Below, piece after piece: positions 23,519 to 34,799 of a DNA stretch of 64,000 nucleotides. The translations under genes and the position numbers were made by a program. The notes below the pieces were generated by a model, which worked only from the letters and a program-made list of their open reading frames with translations, was not told the DNA's origin and made no database searches. This DNA comes from Erodium maritimum (taxonomy: Eukaryota > Streptophyta > Magnoliopsida > Geraniales > Geraniaceae), in contig OY997588.1 of the NCBI GenBank assembly GCA_963921825.1, forward strand, positions 51,654,803 through 51,718,802, written 5' to 3'. Each line of letters opens with the position of its first letter. Positions within the stretch are counted from its first letter, which is position 1.

Positions 23519-24472
23519 CTAGGCGCATAGGATTCTCATCATCATTTTCAGCTCATCAGCTGTCTTAGGACACCGAGTCTTGCTGAGATAAATGCCTTGA
23601 CTAGTGGGTAAGAGTACTTTCTTTGAATCGAGCATTAAGAACCTACTCAATGCCTTGTTCACATAGGTTCCCTGACTTAAATCCAAGACCCTCTTGGTGC
23701 GATCTCTACATATCTTAATCCCTAAGATATAAGAAGCATCGCCTAAGTCATTTATTGAAAAACATTTCCTCAACCAAGCTTTAGTCTCGTGCAAGGTTGG
23801 GATGTCGTTTTCAATGAGAACCAGAAAGGTAATCTTGCTCCCACTAGCCTTCTTATAAACGCAAGATTCATCTTCGTTCTTGATTAAGCCAAATCCAATT
23901 ACAGCTTCATCAAAACGAAGGATCCAACTCCGAGAAGTTCGTTTCAATCCATAATTGGATTTCAACAACTTATAAATCTTTCCTTTATTCTTCGGATCGT
24001 GAAAACCTTTGGGCCGAGACATACAAACGTACTCAGTCAAATTTCCATTTAGGAAAGCGGTTTTGACATCCACTTGCCATATCTTGTAATTATAATACGC
24101 AGTTATGTCAAGAAGAATTTGGATCGATTTTGACCATAGCCACTAAGGAGAAGGTTTCCTCATAGTCAATCCATGCCTATAACCTTTCGCCACCAGTTGA
24201 GCTTTGTAGGTCAGAGGGTTGCCGTCCATGACCATCTTCACCTTGAAGATCCATTTGCATCCGATGGTCCTCACACCATTGATGGGATCAACCAGTTCCC
24301 AGACTCGGTTGTCCGACATGGATTGCATTTCCTCCCTCATGGCTCCCAGCCATAACTCGGAGTTGGGCCCATCCACGACTTCCTGAAAGGTGGCTGGATC
24401 ATCGTGATCCACCATGACTTCATTGTCACCTCCGGATACCATATCTTGGAGGTGAAAGATTGATCCATTCAA
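23519..24472 (-). pseudogene. Copia reverse transcriptase remnant lacking YVDD (minus-strand copy)
   Basis: The N-terminal part is at 24472-24143 (HDDPATFQEVVDGPNSELW, TIGCKWIFKVKM) and the palm at 24073-23519 (DVKTAFLNGNLTEYV, KSNYGLKRTSRSW, then FLVLIENDIPTL). The YVDD segment is replaced by Ile-Glu exactly as at 13709-13714. The frameshift between the two parts is also in the same place, near DYEETFS. The two copies therefore derive from one defective template. Confidence 0.87.
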
Positions 24473-24560
24473 ATCGCCTTGGACCTTCCGGAATTGTAAC
24501 AGGAATTGTTTCTTACTCTACGACAATCTCTGGCTCCTTTCTACTGGGTTTCCAATTGGT

Positions 24561-25855
24561 TTAGACAGATCTGTACCATCCTGAATTTCTTCGAGATGCA
24601 TAGTCCTCCCAATGACGTCTTTGGAAACAAAACTCCTTTTCCATAAAGACCCCACCCCATGCGACGAACACCATGTTCTCACTGGGATTGTAGAAGTAAT
24701 ATCCCCTTTTTGCTTTGGGATACCACACGAAGGCGCATATCTCAGATCTTGGTTCGAGCTTAGTCGAAACCAAATGTTTCACATAAGCCTCGCAACCAAA
24801 AATCTTTAGGAAGGACAAAGCGGGCATCATCCCGTACCATTTTAAAATAGTATCCCTTCCACACCCTTCGTCGAAGCCCGATTCACTATGAATGTGGTCG
24901 TCTCTAGAGCATAATCCCAGAAAGAGATTGGGAGATCAGTCCAACTAATAATGGAACGGATCATTGTCTAACAATGTCCGATTTCTCCGTTTGGCTACAC
25001 CTTTCATCTACAATGTCCCAGGAGGAGTCCATTCCAAAAGGATCCCATTCTCTTTTAGATGATCTAATAACTTTGTGGTCAAGTATTTTCCACCTCGATC
25101 CAATCGAAGTGCCTTAATACCTTTGTCGAGCTGGTTTTCTACTTTAGTCTTAAACTCTTTGAATTTATCAAAAGCTTCAGACTTATGTCTCAGTGAATAG
25201 ACATAACCATATTTACTGTAATCATCAGTAAATGTGATAAAGTAGCTAAAACCCCTCCTGCCAAGTGAACTTATTGGTCTACACACATTCGAGTGTATCA
25301 GCCCCAATAATTCACCCGCCCTTTCATCGCGATCGATAAAAGGGCACTTTAGTCATTTTGCCCATCAAACAAACCTTGCACCTATCGATCGAATGGAATT
25401 CGAATGAACCTGAAAGTCCGCACTTCTGAAGTGCTGATAGGTGTTTCTTGTTTATGCGACCTAAATGATAGTGCCTTAACAGAGTTAGGTTTAAATCGTT
25501 GGATTTAGACTTCTAGGTATTAACGGAATATATAGAACTTGAGGCATTGTTACCCATATCTAATATGTACAATCCTCCAACCAAGTCAGTACTGGTATAA
25601 AACATATCATTGCATAGAACATTGAAAACTCCATTTCCAATATTAACATTATATCCTTCCTTGTCAAACACGGATACAGATATAATATTCCTACTAAAAG
25701 TAGGTATGCAATATACATTATACAGTACTAAGACAAGACCTCTTGGCAAAGCAAGACTCATGGATCCTACAGCAGTTGCCACAACTCTGAGGTCCACTTC
25801 GTGCTTTCCAAACCTCTCCTACTTTTAGCCACCATATATAAGTGCATGTGTGAGA
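24561..25855 (-). pseudogene. Copia protease-integrase remnant (minus-strand copy)
   Basis: The protease motif is again DTRTES (about 25855). Pieces of integrase read at 25797-25513, 25307-25008 and 24830-24561. The first catalytic Asp is Asn (complement of 25287-25289) and the last Glu is Lys (complement of 24990-24992), both as in the plus-strand copy. An extra frame break after the zinc region (near 25500, TKRSKS changed to a stop) is private to this copy. Confidence 0.8.
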
Positions 25856-25899
25856 TTCAGTCCTGGTATCTAATACCCATGAATCTTTGGAAGTAGAGA

Positions 25900-26426
25900 G
25901 ATGTAGCTCTATAGAGTTAATACCGGATGAAGGCACGGTCCCACCACCCTTCCTTAGATCATCCAGGTTTCCTGATGAAGGCGCAGTCCTACTGCCCTTC
26001 TTCAGATCATCCACGCTATTTGATGAAGGCGCAGTCCCACTGCCCTTCTTCAGATCAGCCGTGAACTTCCTGTAATCCCGGTTCCAATGACCAGGCTATT
26101 GGCAGTAGAAGCAGACATTCTCATGTGTCTCATCTTTCTTGCCAAGTGCGCATGGGCCCCGCCCTTGCCACTTCCAATTCCCTTGTTGACCATCAGAATA
26201 TCCTTGGATCTTAGATCCCTGATATATTCTTCTCAGCAGTTAATGACACTTCATGTAACTCCGATATGGTCTTAGAGACAGCCTTGTCAAGGACATATTC
26301 TTTGCGTTCAGACTTGAGGACTATCCTCAAAATTCTGTACCAGTCCAAATAGTTTGTCCCATTTAGTTTGACCCTGTCAAGAATGGTTTTTAATGACAAA
26401 CTACTAATGTTCGCTGAATTTTCCAT
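25900..26426 (-). pseudogene. Copia gag remnant (minus-strand copy)
   Basis: The ATG at 26426 starts MENSANISSLSLKTILD, closely matching 11091. It ends at a stop one codon after ISGI, slightly earlier than its partner. The same gag deletion, the knuckle stop (complement of 26096-26098) and the 48-bp repeats follow. Confidence 0.8.
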
Positions 26427-27486
26427 TTGATCTACAACAGATAAAATTCAATCAGTAAACTGAATAAATTTTATGAAGATCAAGCTTAAACACCAACAAT
26501 CGATTCTATACCTTTAGAATCTAAAACCAAGATCCTTGATTCACTCGATCAAGCTGAACGAAGGCTCACCACTCAATCGAGCTATGTAGGTAGGACCCCG
26601 TCCAATCACATCCAATGTGACTCTTGGCTAAGGTATGTACTTAAGTACACGGCTTACCCTATCTGATACCCTAGCTCAACCCTAGCTGAGAATCGTAGTC
26701 GGGTCCACCAATTTTCAACTATGACCCGCCACTATGTAGGTGCTCCGCTAAGGCGCACGACACCCACACATGTCGTCCAAACCTACTACCCCGCTTTCCC
26801 ATGGATGCTCCGCTAAGGCGCACGACACACATAGGACGGGGAGGTAGTAAGGTGCTGAGAATTGGGAGGTATCGGACATGACCTGTTTTTACTTGTCCGG
26901 TTGTGTTTAAAACTTTGGCACATCCTAGATGCGATGAGCACATCAACTACATTCCAAATGCAATGATGCCTCAAATTACATCCAATGTAATTCTTCCTTT
27001 GAACCCGTCAACTACATCCAATGCAATGACGGTTCTAAGGGTTCACACACAAGGATTAAATTTCAATTTTATCTTTGCATGTGAGGTGATATGCTCGGTA
27101 AATAAAGTTAAGCATGCAATTCTAAAACACATAGAATTAGTCATGCATAAACTAAACCAAGCATAAAGCGATAAATGTGCACATAATAGCCCCCTAAACT
27201 AACTCCCACTAGCTTCTTGAGCTCCACCGACTCCAAGCCGATGCCAACACCCGAAAAGCCACCAAATGACCTTTTCGCCCTTTCTTCGTCTTGAGTAAAA
27301 AATTACAATTTAATACACGACTCGCAGGTCGGGAATAAATAAATATTACAAACAAGTGGTTCGACGACCACACCTTGAAAGAATAATTACACGTTAACTC
27401 TAACGGCTCGCAGGCCGTGAAAAGCGATAAATAATTAAATCGAGCTCGGTGCTATTATGTACACCATGCCAACATCACATCACACA

Positions 27487-27527
27487 CGGGCACATGACCC
27501 AAAACCCATTTTTGGGTCATGTGCCCG
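27487..27527. repeat. 41-bp perfect palindrome at rearrangement junction
   Basis: CGGGCACATGACCCAAAA and its reverse complement flank CCCAT. The ordinary LTR has an imperfect version of this hairpin (near 21935), so one arm was probably copied to make the second. Confidence 0.9.
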
Positions 27528-28194
27528 TTCCTTGATCACCGTTCCTTGATATGTGAGATGACTGAAGATATGATACCCAGTATCATGTGCATGGCCATGC
27601 TATTCTTTCAGTCACTCTCGATCAAGCGGCCGAGAACCGATATCTTTCCCATACCTTAGTATGAGGGATAAATCCCTTAGCCGCCTTTCGTGTCACTCAT
27701 GTAGCCCGTCCCCAAGCCAATCCTGGCCGTTATGGAAGCCCTGTTACGGACAACGTTAGGCTCAGGTCAAACTCAGTTGTTGACTACATAGCGATCACAA
27801 AGACTCCTTGGTCTAAGGATACATGACAAGCTACGACACTGAATATGTTCATGACTTAATCTATGGCACATATTCAGGGCGGGTAGTCCAATATCATGTC
27901 CCACATGATATCTATGATCAGACTCCGGAATCCCATTCCAATGACTAACAGAACGTAAGCCATAAAGAGCCATCTTTCATACTAGTCGCTTCTAGTGAAG
28001 CTTTGTTGACTAGGGACCCATCGAGTGTGATCTATCTCGATCTATGGTTCTATTCGCATGGTGGGCATAGATCAGAGCACACATCGATATATTACTCCAA
28101 CACATAAGTAATATAAAGCCGCTTTAATTTTATTGCTAACGATGATATATACATTTGGACATTTAGGATTGAACTATGGGCACTAAGACTAACA
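27487..28194 (-). repeat. Copia LTR F, truncated and rearranged 5' LTR
   Basis: Only about 700 bp of the 5' LTR remains. Its inner end is a filler segment that contains an LTR fragment and its inverted copy, followed directly by leader sequence that normally starts about 490 bp after the LTR. The U5 part and the primer site are gone. Confidence 0.85.
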
Positions 28195-28199
28195 CCATG

Positions 28200-28823
28200 A
28201 ACTTCAAGAGCTAACCTAGTCCATCCGGTGATCAGTACCTGTAGGAAAAGCAGCTAGGGGTGAGCGTTCGCTCACCACCACGGATAGCAGACTGACTATG
28301 GCATTATTAGTAGATAAAGCCAGTAACACAAACCAAACCCAACATCGGGACTACAGTCCCCAACTCAAGTACTCAACTGACCCACAACCCGTCACCTTCT
28401 TCAACAGACTCGACACTCGATAATACAGTGTAAACCCGACACAACTATCGACGACCTCCTCAAGGACACGACAGAAAGACTACACAATGCCAAACAAGAT
28501 CACAAAGGATCGCAGACCAGCTGCTCAGTAACCAATCTCAATCAGGTCAGGTTTCGACCTATCGCAATTCCTCGACACGAAGTCGGATCAGGCTGTCGAC
28601 CTTTCAAACTCGCAATTCATCGACACTAAGTCGGATCAGGCTGTCGACCTTTGGAACTCGCAATTCATCGACACTAAGTCGGATCAGGCTGTCGACCTTT
28701 AGAACTCGCAATTCATCGACACTAAGTCGGATCAGGCTGTCGACCTTTAGAACTCACCACCCCAGGTAACCACAATCACAATCACAGGCAAGTTCAATCA
28801 CACAGGCACTCAAGGCCACCCAA
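28200..28823 (-). repeat. Tekay 5' LTR, middle portion
   Basis: It continues the LTR in register after the CCATG duplication and includes the 49-bp minisatellite (about 28560-28755). It ends at a solo Copia LTR. Confidence 0.87.
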
Positions 28824-30500
28824 TGTTAGTCTTAGTGCCCGTAGTTCAATCCTAAATGTCCAAATGTATATATCATCGTTAGCAATAAAATTAAAGCGGC
28901 TTTATATTACTTATGTGTTGGAGTAATATATCGATGTGTGCTCTGATCTATGCCCACCATGCGAATAGAACCATAGATCGAGATAGATCACACTCGATGG
29001 GTCCCTAGTCAACAAAGCTTCACTAGAAGCGACTAGTATGAAAGATGGCTCTTTATGGCTTACGTTCTGTTAGTCATTGGAATGGGATTCCGGAGTCTGA
29101 TCATAGATATCATGTGGGACATGATATTGGACGACCCGCCCTGAATATGTGCCATAGATTAAGTCATGAACATATTCAGTGTTGTAGCTTGTCATGTATC
29201 CTTAGACCAAGGAGTCTTTGTGATCGCTATGTAGTCAACAACCTAGTTTGACCTGAGCCTAACGTTGTCCGTAACAGGGCTTCCATAACGGCCAGGATTG
29301 GCTTGGGGACGGGCTACATGAGTGACACGAAAGACGGCTAAGGGATTTATCCCTCATACTAAGGTATGGGAAAGATATCGGTTCTCGGCCACTTGATCGA
29401 GAGTGACTGGAAGAATAGCATGGCCATGCACATGATACTGGGTATCATATCTTCAGTCATCTCACATATCAAGGAACGGTGATTGAGAATAATAAGGATG
29501 ACGGCTCTATGCCTTATCTCAATCAGGATATCGGAGATAAAAGGATAATGACAGGGACGACGGAAAGGTTAGAATCGATAGGGTCGATTCGTTATGTAGT
29601 GTCAGGCAATACTAAAGTCTCGTTAGTTGCCACTTAAATAGGATCAAGTAAAATGGTATTTTACGTTGATCTATTGACATGCATAAACCTAAGGGTCACA
29701 CCGGAGGATGAAACTCATTGACACATTTATGGAGAATGGCCAAAAGGGAGTTGTCTCGGGACATGACCAAAACTGGGTTTTGGGTCATGTGCCCGTAAGT
29801 AAATAGGACTTCACAGATCGAGACAAGGCTTGGAGTTTTGGGATTGATCGCGTCGGATAATGTTGGACATTTCCGGTATGGAAGGCATGGAGGCGATGAG
29901 CGAATCACGGGACCTCGTTGGAAATGGCCACGGGCCATGTTCCAAGAGGCCCATGAAAGACCCATGCAACCAAGGCCCATGGAACTAATTAATCAAGTCT
30001 TGATTAATTAGTACTAAGTAAGCAAGACAAGGATTAAGGTGTTGGTGATTCACCACCTAACCCAATCTTGTCTTGCCATACTTTGTCCTATTTACACCTT
30101 ACTTGTCCCATGCCTTTAGTTGGACAAGTATGGGTTTTGTTATGTTTAAGTCATCTTTTTTCAACATAACAAACACAAGACAAGAATAGGAAACACATTT
30201 TCTCTCCCTCTTCCATGGCCATTTCGGGTTTGGCTAGTTTCCACCTCCATGTTTGTGTTCTTGAGTCCTCAAAGAGAAGAACTACGTGGCTTTGATTCCC
30301 ATGTGGATACGTAGGCGTCTTGGAGACTCAAGCCAATCATTCGTTAACCGGTGTTCTTGTTTTGGTAAGAACTAGTGCTGAAATTTTTCTCTTGTTAATC
30401 CATTCTTTGTTAGTTGTTTCATGGTTCTAATTGTCTCTTGGTTTTCATTGATTTTCCGCTGCGAGTTGGTTCATCTCCAACACTACCTAGAGACCCAACA
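28824..30500 (+). mobile_element. solo Copia LTR (copy G)
   Basis: A single Copia LTR of 1677 bp is flanked by CCCAA on both sides (28819-28823 and 30501-30505), and the Tekay LTR continues in register after it. It lacks about 12 bp (ACACCATACTTG) present in the other LTRs. The intact target duplication shows a complete insertion later reduced by recombination between its own two LTRs. Confidence 0.92.
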
Positions 30501-30505
30501 CCCAA

Positions 30506-32823
30506 GACACCTCAACAGTCAAGACTCGGGTTCAACAACCCCACGGGCACTCACTGCCACTCAAGACACACCAACGGTCAAGACTCGGGTTCAACAAGCC
30601 CACGGCACTCACTGCCACTCAAGACACACCAACGGTCAAGACTCGGGTTCAACAACCCCACGACACTCACGGCCACTCAAGACACACCAACGGTCAAGAC
30701 TCGGGTTCAACAACCCCACGGCACTCACGGCCATTCAAGACATCAACAGTAAGACACGGGCACTCATGGCCACCCAAGACACCAATTTAAATACACGGGC
30801 TCTCAAGGCCACCCAAACTCAACAATAAATAACACGGGCTCTCAAGGCCACCCAAACTCAATAGTAAATAACACGGGCTCTCAAGGCCACCCAAACTCAA
30901 CAATAAATAGCACGGGCTCTCAAGGCCACCCAACTCAACAATAAATAACGCACAACAACCTCCGGCATACTCGATGCCTCCAACAGTTCTAAGATCACTA
31001 GTTTCACAAACAACCTTCGGGCATGGTCATATGCCTCCAGTAATTCAAGTATCGCTAAGTTCTCTGTTCCTACGACACTACTAAGTGTCACATGCTTTTC
31101 TCTTAAACGCTACAATCCCGTGTCATGCTTTTCTAATAATTAAATAATTCTACTCAACCCACGACACCCCGGTGTCACATGCAATTCTACTGTTAACTTT
31201 CCCTAGTCAGGGCCGAGATCCGGCTACTTTTCCCTACCTCGTAAATAAATCCAAAAGCGCTCCAACAAAACCCGAAGTAGACCCAGTCACTCGCCGAGCT
31301 TCCCTTTGCCTCGGTCCGCAGCACGATCTAAAAGAGCACAAATTCAAGTACTTTTAAACTAGTACGAATAAACCGAAAATTAATATACTTAACGCCCAAA
31401 CGTAACCCCGACAATGCCGAGCACTCCCAAACCTCCCCATTACTCGATATTGCCGATAAAGGACCCGTAAAGGCCAGATTCGCCCGACATGGCGAATCTG
31501 CCCGGTTTTGGTTAATTGCCTTCCGGGGCTCCAAAAGCCCCCGTTTTCGTTTCTACGATCTTAGAATATTTCAAGGAACCCAACGCACTTGACGGAATTG
31601 AATTCCGACTTCTAAATCAATTACTTAACGTTTAAAGTTTCCAAAACCCGTTAATTACAACTTCTCCAATTTAATTCCAATTTTCGATTCGGTTTAGGGT
31701 AAATGGTCCGGGGAACGTTTTAAACCACCCGAACATTAAAACCCGAGCAACCGAGCACGTGGGCCCCACCCAAGAGGCTTGGCCGTGCCCTAGGGTTCAA
31801 GGGGAGGGGCTCGGCCACCCTGTGGTGGCTGCTGCCAGCTCCGGCCTGCCACCACCCACGGTGGACGGAGCTCCTCCCGAGCCTCCGGTCACCGGAAAAC
31901 GTCAATCTTCACCTCCAACCACCTCCAAAACGTCTTCAACTATCCCCCAAACTCACTACAACCCTAACCCTTAGTTTATAACCAAACCCTAGCTTTCAAG
32001 AAATTAAACAAAACGAGAATCGGTTTGGGTATTACCGTAGAGGAGGATGAGGGGAACGAGATTGCTCTTTGCTTTGAATTGATCCAAGGGCTTGATCACA
32101 AACCCTAGCTCAACTTCCCTTCTTCTCTCTTTTTCTTCTTTTTCTTCTTCTTCTTCTTCTTCTTCTTCTTCTTCTTCTTCTTCTTCTTCTTCTTCTTCTT
32201 CTTCTTCTTCTTCTTCTTCTTCTTCTTCTTCTTCTTCTTCTTCTCCTTCTCTCTCTAAAACCTCTCTTCTTGTTTCTAATTTAATTCAACTAACAACTAA
32301 CTCCAACTCTCCCTCCTTTAACCCTTAGTTTCGGCCAACACACCACAACCACACCTTTTCCCCCCAAAACTAACACCACCAATTAGTTGACAAGTGTCAA
32401 GGTGGGTCCCACACCTTTTGGAAAATATCTAGTTGATATTTTCCAATCAGTTTCGCGAAAATCGGACGTTTCGGGCCTCGAACGGGCACTTTTTCCAAGA
32501 AATTACGAAACTTGGCGGGCTACAAGGAAACGGCTCAACTAAGACCGCTGCGACGACGGCTAAGCTTTTTGGATCCAAAACGGTCCTCGAATTGTCTAAA
32601 ACGTCGCTCGGTTGACTTTTCCAGCGAAATGTCAACATTTCTCAAATTGATCAGAAAGTTGCCCTGAGTTCCCTGGAACTCATTTTGGTCGATAACAGGA
32701 TCAACTTAAGTCTGGTATGACCCTCGGGGTTAATTTAGGTTAAGTTAAGTGTCTGTCTTCAAAAATTTAAATTTTCCTGTTTTTCGCAGGTTTGACTGAC
32801 GTTGACCAAACGTGGGTATTACA
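30506..32823 (-). repeat. Tekay 5' LTR, outer portion
   Basis: This holds the two minisatellites, the expanded TTC tract and the terminal segment ending GGGTATTACA at 32823, i.e. TGTAATACCC as the sense start of the LTR. Confidence 0.88.
32142..32243. repeat. (TTC)34 microsatellite in Tekay 5' LTR
   Basis: A pure run of 34 TTC units sits where the partner LTR has five (5289-5303). It creates a poly-Ser open frame that is not a gene. Confidence 0.95.
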
Positions 32824-34427
32824 CGAGATGGTTTGCACTGCCAGGAGAAGAAAATCTGAAAGGGCTGTCTCAGGGAAGGCGACGGCTGAGAGATGCCCGA
32901 CTCCGGCGATGTAGTGGAAGGTATTGTTTTTGCAGATTCACTGATTTTTTCTTGGTATGGGCATTATATGTTTACTGGTTGTGATTGGTTTCTTTCATTG
33001 ATTGGATTTCTCGGTTTGTTCTTCCTTATGGTTCAATGATTTGTTGTGTACGCGATTTGCCCCACAGCTTATTGATTTCTCAGTTTGTTCTTCCTACTCA
33101 TGCGCCACAGAGGAGCTCGACCGAACCCAGTTCGATTCAAGCAAGGACTGGGCCAAGGTAAAAATCATCTCATATCCTGTTTGTTTTGTTCGATTTGCCT
33201 CCCTGTTTTGCCATGTATTTACAGTCTGGTTCTTTGCATGTTGCAGGTGTGACATGATCCCGACAGGTACATATTTTTCCCGACATGTCTGGTTTTTGTT
33301 TGGTTTGGATACATTTACTACTTATTCCTTTCCACATTTGTAGCATAACTGGGTTTCCTGTGGCCGATGACGATTGGAAGTTGGTAAATTCGATTTTTTT
33401 TGTTGATTGTGTGTTTGGGGTTTGTGTTCAAATGTTGACATGCTGGAATCATGTAGTAATTTGAAACTGTTAATTTGATGGATTGATCCATTTCCCCCCC
33501 TGAATTTCTTTTACCAATTTTGTTTATTTTAGGGAGTATGAGCTACTGTCTACTTGTGCGATTAGGGATTGATTCGTTTAAGAAATTATAAATTTAAGGG
33601 CAATTTGGATTATAATGCATGATAACTATGGGTTTATTAATTTCTTTGTTACCAGTGTGTTCTGTTACAGTGTGGTGTTGATTCAATTGTATTTGATTTA
33701 GATTAGGTGTTTGTTCTGTAAGTTTCACATATGATTAAGACATGGTGGGTATTTTATTAGGACTTACCGAAAGGACCCCATTTCTTATCTTCCTGGTTGT
33801 GTTCTCTGTTCTATTTCTTTTTTGCTATCCTAACTTTTTTTTATAGAAGAAATAGGTGTGCTGCTGGTGTTATGGTTTATAATGGTTGCATTATATTAAG
33901 ACTAACCTCAGTTTATAAGCATCCAATTGTTGCCCGGAATTAAGCCTGGGGATTCGAGGTCTGCTTGATTTTCAGGTTATGGGTTGGGTCGCTAGCACTC
34001 GGGCTTACTGTGCAACTGATTTCGTATGGTAATGATCTCTTCACTATTATTATGTGTTTCTTGGCAATAATTCATATTCTTTTCCGATGCTTATGCAACA
34101 TATGTGACTGTAGAACTGCTTCTAAAGAGTTTGTGGGCTATTTCTTGCTAATGATAAGAGATATCAATGCTATTATTTTTCTCCTTATTGGTGTGCATCA
34201 AAATCAGGATATTGAGTGTGTTCCTCTTTTCTCCCATTCGAGCATATTCTGAATTTCTCTTACCTTTATGATTTTTAATGTGTTCATATATGTGTGGATA
34301 AGGCTTATTGGTTTATTTAAGTACAAAACTATTGCTTACATTTGCTTGTTCTTTGTAATAGGTTTGATGTGTATTTTGCTATAATAAAAGATCAATTTTG
34401 TAGTCGTGTATTTTGCCTCAACTTCAG
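32824..34427 (+). other. host DNA downstream of the Tekay insertion, possible first exon and introns
   Basis: An ATG at 32827 opens a short frame ending near a GT at about 32921, and the sequence after it is T-rich and intron-like. A coding-like piece at about 33110-33157 (EELDRTQFDSSKDWAK) is followed by GTAAAAATC, a possible donor. No domain is recognisable. From about 33360 to 34427 I see only AT-rich, intron-like sequence. It may be the 5' part of the gene whose NAP1-like exons follow. Confidence 0.3.
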
Positions 34428-34661
34428 GATGTGTGTTTTGCTATAATGAAGCAGTTGTGGACAAAGCAGAGAATAAAGATGTTGCTGAAGGTATTCTATG
34501 AAATTGATGATCTATTTGTTTCACTTAACTATGTACTCAAGATTTAAATCTTATTATTTCTAAATTCAGAGAATGGGGTCCCTGATTTCTGGCTTAATGC
34601 CATGAAAAATAATGAAGTACTTGCTGAGGAGGTTAGCCCTGGTTCCCAAAAAAGGTTTTTT
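34428..34661 (+). pseudogene. NAP1-like exons (nucleosome assembly protein fragment)
   Basis: Two exon-like blocks are joined by consistent splice signals. The first (34428-34490) follows ACTTCAG and ends GCTGAAG before GTATTC, reading NEAVVDKAENKDVAE. The second starts at 34570 after ATTCAG. The split codon closes as Glu and the frame continues NGVPDFWLNAMKNNEVLAEE. The GVPDFWL.AMKNNEV.AEE block is characteristic of plant NAP1 histone chaperones, where an acidic linker precedes it. The exon may end at 34631 (GAG before GTTAGC) or run to about 34661. The next expected segment (ERDEGALKYLKDIKW-like) is not found; a LINE begins at 34800. It may be a gene split by insertions or a decayed copy. 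Confidence 0.6.
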
Positions 34662-34799
34662 AAATTCCTATTTACCTTTTTGGTTATTGTTTTTTTTCCT
34701 TGTGCACTCTGCAAATTATGCAATGTCTTGTTAAATATATGCATATTTACTCATCAAAGGTTTAGTAATGGGTTTGTTTGCCTTATTGGTGCCTGGTAG

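Larger units (their letters stand above)
21218..28194 (-). mobile_element. second Copia copy, minus strand, 5' LTR rearranged
   Basis: It is flanked by CCATG (21213-21217 and 28195-28199) inside the Tekay 5' LTR. The 3' LTR is complete (21218-22905). The interior (22906-27486) carries the same broken gag, protease, integrase, RT and RNase H as the plus-strand copy. The 5' LTR is reduced to 27487-28194, and the rest of that LTR, the primer site and about 500 bp of leader are deleted around a new palindrome. Because both LTRs are made from one template, this deletion must postdate insertion. Confidence 0.9.
2814..32823 (-). mobile_element. Tekay/Del-like chromovirus (Gypsy) with three Copia insertions in its LTRs
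   Basis: On the minus strand the element runs from a 5' LTR (32823 down to 21000) through a tRNA-Met primer site, gag remnant, RT, RNase H, integrase and chromodomain to a purine tract and a 3' LTR (16556 down to 2814). In sense orientation the LTR starts TGTAATA and ends GGGCGTGACA. The flanking five bases are CGAGC (2809-2813) and CGAGA (32824-32828), a target duplication with one mismatch. Without the nested Copia DNA each LTR is about 3.1 kb and the interior 4.4 kb. Very long LTRs, the pol order and the late chromodomain fit the Tekay/Del clade. It is dead: gag is mostly deleted and pol has stops, a frameshift and an altered catalytic motif. Confidence 0.88.

Noticed and set aside
30414..30828. 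Frames of 112 and 135 residues with Thr/His/Gln repeats
   Set aside because: They run from the end of a solo Copia LTR into the Tekay minisatellite; repetitive translation, not a gene.
32092..32328. Poly-serine open frame
   Set aside because: It is the translation of the (TTC)34 microsatellite in a Tekay LTR.
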